Positions 57,923 through 64,000 of a stretch of 64,000 nt of DNA are shown here, in pieces. The notes under the pieces were generated by a model, which was not told the origin of the DNA, did not search any database, and saw only the letters and a program-made list of their open reading frames with translations. Position numbers and translations under genes: made by a program. The first letter of the stretch is position 1, and each line of letters starts with the position of its first letter. Where the stretch lies: NCBI GenBank assembly GCA_001899585.1, contig MKWE01000047.1, positions 62,001-126,000 on the forward strand, read 5' to 3'. The stretch comes from Rhodospirillales bacterium 70-18 (GTDB lineage Bacteria; Pseudomonadota; Alphaproteobacteria; Acetobacterales; Acetobacteraceae).

Positions 57923-58585
57923 ATGTCCGACTTCTCCGCCGACGAACTTCAAGCGCTGGTCGCCCATGTCGGTGACATCTGGGTGCCGACCCATCCGTAT
58001 TACCGGCGGGCGGAGGACGACATGGACCGCGCCTGGGCGACGGCCATCCAGCCCTTCATCGCCGGCTGCGACTTCACCGCCACCGTGGACCTGGCGGCCG
58101 GGCACGGGCGCAACAGCACCAAGCTGGCCGATCTGGCCACGCGGCTGACCATCATCGACATCCAGCCGGGCAATATCGAGATCTGCCGCGCCCGCTTCGC
58201 CGGCCGGCCGCACGTGACCTGCCATGTCGGCAGCGGCTACGACCTGCGGCCGCTGGAGGATGCCAGCCAGACGCTGATCTACTGCTTCGACGCCATGGTG
58301 CATTTCGACCGCCACGTGGTGCGCGCCTATCTGCGCGACGCCCAGCGGGTGCTGGTGCCGGGCGGGCGCGCTTTCCTGCATCATTCCAACCACACCGGCG
58401 GCGAGGAGTGGTTGCGCGCGCCGCATGCCCGCAACTTCATGTCATCCGACCTGTTCGCCGCCTATGCGCGCGCCGAGGGGCTGACGGTGCTGAACCAGCA
58501 CGTGATCTCCTGGGGCAAGGCGGCGGAGCTGGACTGCTTCTCCCTGGTCGAGAAGCCCACCCGTTCCGGGAAGCCGGCCGGCTGA
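57923..58585 (+). CDS. Class I SAM-dependent methyltransferase
   Basis: This is a 220-residue predicted methyltransferase. The SAM-binding motif I is DLAAGHGRNSTKL, motif II IIDIQPGNIEICRARF, and a motif IV-like segment LIYCFDAMVHFD follows. The substrate is unknown. The sensor kinase gene begins 11 bases after its stop, so it may be the first gene of the two-component operon, and a link to that system is possible but unproven. Confidence 0.87.
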   Translation: MSDFSADELQALVAHVGDIWVPTHPYYRRAEDDMDRAWATAIQPFIAGCDFTATVDLAAGHGRNSTKLADLATRLTIIDIQPGNIEICRARFAGRPHVTCHVGSGYDLRPLEDASQTLIYCFDAMVHFDRHVVRAYLRDAQRVLVPGGRAFLHHSNHTGGEEWLRAPHARNFMSSDLFAAYARAEGLTVLNQHVISWGKAAELDCFSLVEKPTRSGKPAG

Positions 58586-58596
58586 GCATCCGGCCG

Positions 58597-60050
58597 GTGC
58601 GCTCCCTCCGCTCCCGGCTGCTCGTGCTGTGGGCGCTGTCGCTGGCGGCCTCGGTGGCGGTGGGGCTGCTGCTGGTGCAGCTCTACCGGCAATCCAGCAG
58701 CGCCGAGACCAGCCGGGCGGAGGCGGCGCTGTCGCAGGCCTGCGACGCCATCGGCGACCGCTACGCCTATTTCGCCACCGGCTGGGCCGGGCCGCAGCCG
58801 GGCGCACCCTCGGGCGGCGTGGACGCCGGGCTGCGGCGCGACCTGGCGGCGGTGGTGACCTCGGCGCTGGCGCCGCTGGCGGGCATCGATGGCGGGATGT
58901 GGCAGCGGGATGCCGGCACCATCGCGCCGCCGCAGCCGGGGGCTCCCGATGCCGCCGCACCCGACGCGGCGTGGCAGGCGGCGATCGCCACCCTGGCGGC
59001 CGAGGTGGCGCGCGACGACCAAGCGGCCAGCCGGTCGATCGCCTCGGGCGGCACCACGGTGCTGCTGCGCGCCTGCCCGCTCTCCGGGCCGATCCAGGGC
59101 CTGGTGGGCTGGACGCTGACGCGCGTGCCCAGCGCGCCCGGCTATGGCGAATTGCGCCTGGGCGTCGGCGTGCTGCTGGCGCTGGTGCTGCTGACCAGCC
59201 TGTGGCTGACCGTGGTGATCGCCACCTACACGCGGCGCATCCACGCCATCGAAGCGGCGCTGGCCGGCTACGAGGCCGGAACGCTGCCGCATGTGGAGCT
59301 GACCGGCGAGCGCGACCTGGACCGCATCGTGGCGGCGCTGAACCGGGCCGGGGCGCGGCTGGCGCAGGCGCAGGCGCGCTCGGCGGCGCTGTCGGCCCGC
59401 GTGGCCGCCGCCGAACGGCTGGCCGCGCTGGGGCGGGTCGCCGCCGGGGTGGCGCACGAGATCCGCAACCCGATCGCCGCCATGCGGCTGCGCGCCGAGA
59501 ACGCGCTGGCCGGCGACGCCGCGCGCGGGCGGGTGGCGCTGGAGGCGATACTCGGCCAGATCGCCCGGCTGGACCGGCTGATCGCCGAGCTGCTGGACAT
59601 GACCCGCGCGCGCGAGCCGGCGCCGGCGCCGGCCAACATCGCCGCCCTGCTGCGGGCCTGCGCGGCCGAGCATGCCGACTCGGCGACTCGGGTGGGACTC
59701 GATGTCGACTCGCCCGAGTCGGAGGTGGTGGTCGATTCGACGCTGCTCCGCCGGGCGCTGGACAACCTGGTGCAGAACGCCCTGCGCCACGCCCCGCCCG
59801 GCAGCCGCGTGACGCTGCGCGCCGAACGCGCGGGCGACCGGCTGCGCATCCAGGTGATCGACCACGGCCCCGGCGTGCCCGAGGCGCTGCGGGCGCATCT
59901 GTTCGAGCCGTTCGTGACCGGCCATGCCGAGGGCACCGGTCTGGGCCTGGCGATCGCCCGCGAGATGGCGCAGGCCCAGGGCGGCAGCCTGTCGCTGACC
60001 AGCCCGGCGGCACCCACCATCTTCACCCTGGACCTGCCGATCGCCCCCGC

Positions 60051-60066
<16 letters not shown>
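58597..60066 (+). CDS. Sensor histidine kinase paired with a sigma-54 regulator
   Basis: This is a 489-residue membrane sensor. TM1 (LLVLWALSLAASVAVGLLLVQ, about residues 7-27) and TM2 (GVGVLLALVLLTSLWLTVV) enclose a periplasmic segment of about 160 residues. A HAMP-like linker, a coiled coil, and the kinase core follow: phospho-acceptor His287 in GVAHEIRNPIAAMR, then NLVQNALRHAPPGSRV (N box), DHGPGVPE (G1), and EGTGLGLAIAREMAQ (G2). The sensor part has Ala/Pro/Gly-rich loops and little visible metal-ligand clustering. The GTG at 58597 is the likely start, since no ATG exists at the right place. Its end overlaps the regulator gene by 16 bases. Confidence 0.9.
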
Positions 60067-61466
<1,400 letters not shown>

Positions 61467-61475
61467 ATCGTGTTA

Positions 61476-61488
61476 TATCAATGAGCTG
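61476..61488. promoter_or_regulatory. IHF-like site
   Basis: TATCAATGAGCTG fits WATCAR-N4-TTR with one mismatch and lies in an AT-rich spot between the putative activator sites and the -24/-12 promoter, where IHF usually bends DNA. The match is short and could be chance. Confidence 0.35.
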
Positions 61489-61493
61489 ATCTC

Positions 61494-61509
61494 TGGCACG
61501 GCGCTTGCT
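61494..61509 (+). promoter_or_regulatory. Sigma-54 (-24/-12) promoter
   Basis: TGGCACG-N4-TTGCT is a full match to the sigma-54 consensus, with GG at 61495-61496 and GC at 61507-61508, ten bases between. The start point should be near 61519-61520, leaving a leader of about 38 bases to the ATG at 61558. A sigma-54 activator is encoded just upstream. Confidence 0.92.
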
Positions 61510-61557
61510 TTTACTCCGGTGAGGCCCCGATCCGGGCCGACACCAACGGAGAAGACC

Positions 61558-62304
61558 ATGTCATCGATGAAATCCGCCCTGCTCGTCGCCAGTCTGCTCG
61601 TCAGCGGCCCGGTGCTGTTCGGCGCCGCCACCGCGATGGCCGAGCGGGCGCCGGTCTATGATGCCGCCCAGCTTCCCACCATCAAGGGCAAGGTCGCGCA
61701 GTATTCGCTGACCCCGCGCGGCGATGTGGACGGCCTGATCCTGGACGACGGCACCGAAGTGCATTTCCCGCCCTTCGCCTCCACCCAGCTTGTCTTCGCG
61801 GTGAAGCCGGGCGACGCGGTCACCATCCACGGGCTGAAGGCCAAGGCGCTGCCGATGGTGATGGCGATGTCGATCACCAACGACGCCAGCGGCGCCACCG
61901 TGCAGGCCGGCGGCCATCGCCCGATGCGCGGCCCCGGCGAGGCCATCGAGGCCACCGGCGTGGTGAAGGAAGTGCTGCATGCGCCGCGCGGCGAGGTCAA
62001 TGGCGTGCTGCTGGCCGACGGTACCATCGTCCGCCTGCCGCCGCCGGAAGCCACCCGCATGGCCGATGCGCTGGCGGTCGGCAAGACCGTGTTCGTGCGC
62101 GGCTCGGGCTATGCCGGGGCGCTGGGCAAGGTGGTCGCCGCCCGCGAGATCGGGCCGGACGCCACCCATCTGACCGCGGTGCGCGGCCCGCATCCGGGCG
62201 GCTGGCGCGGCGAGCATGGCCCGAAGGGCATGCACGGCCCCGAGGGGATGCATGGCCCCAGGGGAATGGGTCCGGGCGGAATGCCGACGCCCCCTCGCGG
62301 CTGA
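61558..62304 (+). CDS. Exported two-domain protein with His/Met/Gly-rich tail, sigma-54 controlled
   Basis: This is a 248-residue exported protein (signal about 1-28, ending TAMAERA). It contains two homologous beta-rich domains: about 40-105 (GKVAQYSLTPRGDVDGLILDDGTEV) and about 130-200 (GVVKEVLHAPRGEVNGVLLADGTIV), each with PRGxVxG, LxDGTxV and a PP pair. The C-terminus is HGPKGMHGPEGMHGPRGMG, a His/Met repeat like a metal-binding tail, though it also resembles a collagen-like stretch. GGAGAAG precedes the ATG. The domains look OB-fold-like; I know no named family. The best guess is a stress or metal-response periplasmic protein. Confidence 0.85.
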   Translation: MSSMKSALLVASLLVSGPVLFGAATAMAERAPVYDAAQLPTIKGKVAQYSLTPRGDVDGLILDDGTEVHFPPFASTQLVFAVKPGDAVTIHGLKAKALPMVMAMSITNDASGATVQAGGHRPMRGPGEAIEATGVVKEVLHAPRGEVNGVLLADGTIVRLPPPEATRMADALAVGKTVFVRGSGYAGALGKVVAAREIGPDATHLTAVRGPHPGGWRGEHGPKGMHGPEGMHGPRGMGPGGMPTPPRG

Positions 62305-62325
62305 TCCAACGAGGCTGATACCGGC

Positions 62326-62354
62326 AAGGCCAGGGCCCCCCGCCCTGGCCTTTT
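62326..62354 (+). terminator. Intrinsic terminator after the sigma-54-controlled gene
   Basis: An 11-bp stem (AAGGCCAGGGC / GCCCTGGCCTT) with a C5 loop is followed by TTTT. It lies 22 bases after the stop at 62304 and closes the two-component and target unit. It would act on the plus strand. Confidence 0.88.
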
Positions 62355-62485
62355 CGCGTTCGCCGCCGCCGCAGACGGGCCATTCCCAGCCCGGCTGAAG
62401 CTGTTCTAGGCTTGGCCCGTCCGCACACAGCACGGGGTACGCCGATGGGCGCACGCATCGAGTGCCACCATCCCTCGTCCGCCCG

Positions 62486-64000
62486 ATGAGCGCGGCCATG
62501 CCGGATATCGCCGCCCTGCTGCAGCGCGGCCTGACCGCCCACCGCGCCGGCCGCGACGGCGATGCCGCCGCCTGCTACGCCCGCGTGCTGGCCCGCCGGC
62601 CGGCGCAGGCGGACGCGCTGTACCTGCTGGCGCTGGTCCGCCTCGGCCAGCTCGGCCAGCGGGCGGAGGCGCTGGCCGAGGCGACCGGGCTGCTCCGGCG
62701 CGCGGTGGCGGCGCAGCCGGGCTTCGCGCTGGCGCAGTTCCGCCTGGGCGACGCGCTGGCCGCCGCCGGGCAGGCGCCCGGCGCCATCGCCGCCTACCGC
62801 GCCGCGCTGGCCGCCGACCCGGCCCTGGCCGACGCGCAGTTCGCCCTGGGCCAGCAACTGGTCGGCCGCCGCGACCATGCCGGCGCCGCCGCCTGCTTCC
62901 GCGCCGTGCTGGCCGCCCGGCCCGGCGATGCGCCGGCGCTGAACAACCTGGCGATCGCCTTGCAGGCGCAGGGCGACATTCCCGCGGCGATCGACACCTA
63001 TCGCGCGGCGCTGGCGCGCACGCCCGAAGCCGCCGACATCCACACCAACCTGGGCTGCGCCCTGCTGGCGGCCGACGCCTGGGACGAGGCGATCGCCTGC
63101 CACCGCCGCGCCCTTGCATTGCGGCCCGACTACGTGACCGCGCTGGTCAATCTCGGCTCGGCGGTGGCCGCCTTCGACCCGGCCGAGGCGATCGCCAGCT
63201 ATCGCCGCGCCATCGCCCTGCATCCCGATTACGCCGACGCGCATTACAGCCTCGCCCTCGCCCTGCTGCTGGACGGGCGCTACGCCGAGGGCTGGGCGGA
63301 GATGGAATGGTGGGGCCGCACCAGCCACGGCATCGCCGAGCGGCGGCTGGAGAGCGCACCGGCCTGGGACGGCACCGAAGGCGACGGCACACTGGTGGTC
63401 TATACCCAGCAGGGGCTGGGCGACACGCTGCAATTCGCCCGCTTCGTGGCACTCACCGCCCGGCGCCGGCCGGTGGTGCTGGAGGCGCCGCGCGCCCTGG
63501 TGCGGCTGTTGCAGACCCTGCCGGGGGTCACCCGCGTGGTGCCGCGCGGCGACGACCTGCCGGGCTTCGAGGCCGCCTGCTCGCTGCTCGGCCTGCCGCA
63601 CCGGCTCGGCGTCACGCTGGAGGCGCTGCCGAGCCCGGTGCCCTATCTGCGCGCCGACCCGGCCGCCGCCGCCGCGTGGCAGGCACGGCTGGCCGCCCTG
63701 CCGGGGCTGAAGGTGGGGCTGACATGGGCCGGCAACCCGGCGCTGGGCGGGCGCGGCGCCACCGACCAGGCCGACCGCCGGCGCTCGCTGGCGCTGGCGC
63801 AACTGGCGCCGCTGGCCGGGGTGGCCGGCGTCTGCTTCGTCTCGCTGCAAAAGGGCCCGCCCGGCCGCCAGCCGCCGCCGCCCGGCCTGGCGCTGCACGA
63901 CTGGACCGCCGAACTGCATGATTTCGCCGATACGGCGGCGCTGATGGCCGGGCTGGACCTGGTGGTCAGCGTCGATACCTCGGTGGCGCATCTGGCCGGC
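62486..64000 (+). CDS. TPR-repeat glycosyltransferase-like protein (runs off right edge)
   Basis: This is open for 505 codons to the window edge. Six or more TPR units cover about residues 1-265 (for example ALNNLAIALQAQGDIPAAIDTYRAAL, then ADIHTNLGCALLAADAWDEAIACHRRALAL). After WAEMEWWGR at about 272 the sequence turns to the ADP-heptose/SPINDLY-like glycosyltransferase fold: VVYTQQGLGDTLQFARFV, LKVGLTWAGNP, and DLVVSVDTSVAHLAG at the edge. Such TPR-GT proteins are common in alphaproteobacteria, often near surface-glycan genes. The start at 62486 has a second ATG at 62498. Confidence 0.85.
   Translation, partial: MSAAMPDIAALLQRGLTAHRAGRDGDAAACYARVLARRPAQADALYLLALVRLGQLGQRAEALAEATGLLRRAVAAQPGFALAQFRLGDALAAAGQAPGAIAAYRAALAADPALADAQFALGQQLVGRRDHAGAAACFRAVLAARPGDAPALNNLAIALQAQGDIPAAIDTYRAALARTPEAADIHTNLGCALLAADAWDEAIACHRRALALRPDYVTALVNLGSAVAAFDPAEAIASYRRAIALHPDYADAHYSLALALLLDGRYAEGWAEMEWWGRTSHGIAERRLESAPAWDGTEGDGTLVVYTQQGLGDTLQFARFVALTARRRPVVLEAPRALVRLLQTLPGVTRVVPRGDDLPGFEAACSLLGLPHRLGVTLEALPSPVPYLRADPAAAAAWQARLAALPGLKVGLTWAGNPALGGRGATDQADRRRSLALAQLAPLAGVAGVCFVSLQKGPPGRQPPPPGLALHDWTAELHDFADTAALMAGLDLVVSVDTSVAHLAG

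Overview
The window is very GC-rich and strongly codon-biased. It carries twin-arginine and Dpp/TRAP transport genes, the nagZ-scpA-scpB-tat-serS neighbourhood typical of alphaproteobacteria, and several CoA-transferase and acyl-CoA genes. Together these suggest a Rhodospirillales alphaproteobacterium, plausibly Acetobacteraceae. That placement is inferred from gene content and order; there is no rRNA gene in the window to confirm it. I see no tRNA, rRNA, CRISPR array, transposase or prophage.

Layout. 1-4321 (minus) is most of an alternative N-type ATP synthase operon, atpD-C-Q-R-B-E-F-A, running off the left edge inside atpA. 4528-12135 holds a MESH1-like (p)ppGpp hydrolase, a small lipoprotein and metabolic genes: M20 amidohydrolase, beta-hydroxyacid dehydrogenase, CaiB-type CoA-transferase, serine dehydratase sdaA and zwf. 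12145-19935 (minus) is one giant gene for a secreted RTX/Calx-beta protein of about 2600 residues, preceded by an AT-rich, dyad-rich upstream region. 20242-28472 (minus) has an oxidoreductase, a PEP-CTERM metalloprotease, then serS, tatC, tatB, scpB, scpA, an M50 protease and nagZ, with no tatA between scpB and tatB. 28625-30156 is a probable exosortase-associated O-glycosylation ligase with a small membrane ORF. 30272-44252 holds hydrolases, a TRAP transporter, mobA, a decayed ABC substrate-binding pseudogene, a small ORF with an Imm11-like immunity gene, a divergent acyl-CoA dehydrogenase/CoA-transferase pair, and an alpha/beta hydrolase that has lost its nucleophile. 44249-49748 (minus) is a complete Dpp-type peptide ABC transporter. 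50007-52304 (minus) is an orphan molybdenum hydroxylase large subunit. 52488-57839 has a hybrid sensor kinase, a ClC channel and a divergent MarR regulator with a clear operator. 57923-62354 has a methyltransferase, a sigma-54 two-component pair, and a periplasmic protein gene. A TPR/glycosyltransferase-like gene runs off the right edge.

The strongest candidate for an undescribed system is 58597-62354. A membrane sensor kinase and an NtrC-type regulator with an intact GAFTGA loop are followed by a full-consensus sigma-54 promoter. That promoter has two similar upstream sites 22 bp apart and an IHF-like site in between. It drives a secreted protein made of two homologous domains plus a His/Met/Gly-rich tail, and the unit ends at a good intrinsic terminator. 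The layout recalls ZraS-ZraR-ZraP, but the effector is different. A second recurrent signal is a family of AT-rich hairpins (four copies at 33860, 48038, 49886 and 49963) that stands out sharply from the GC-rich background.
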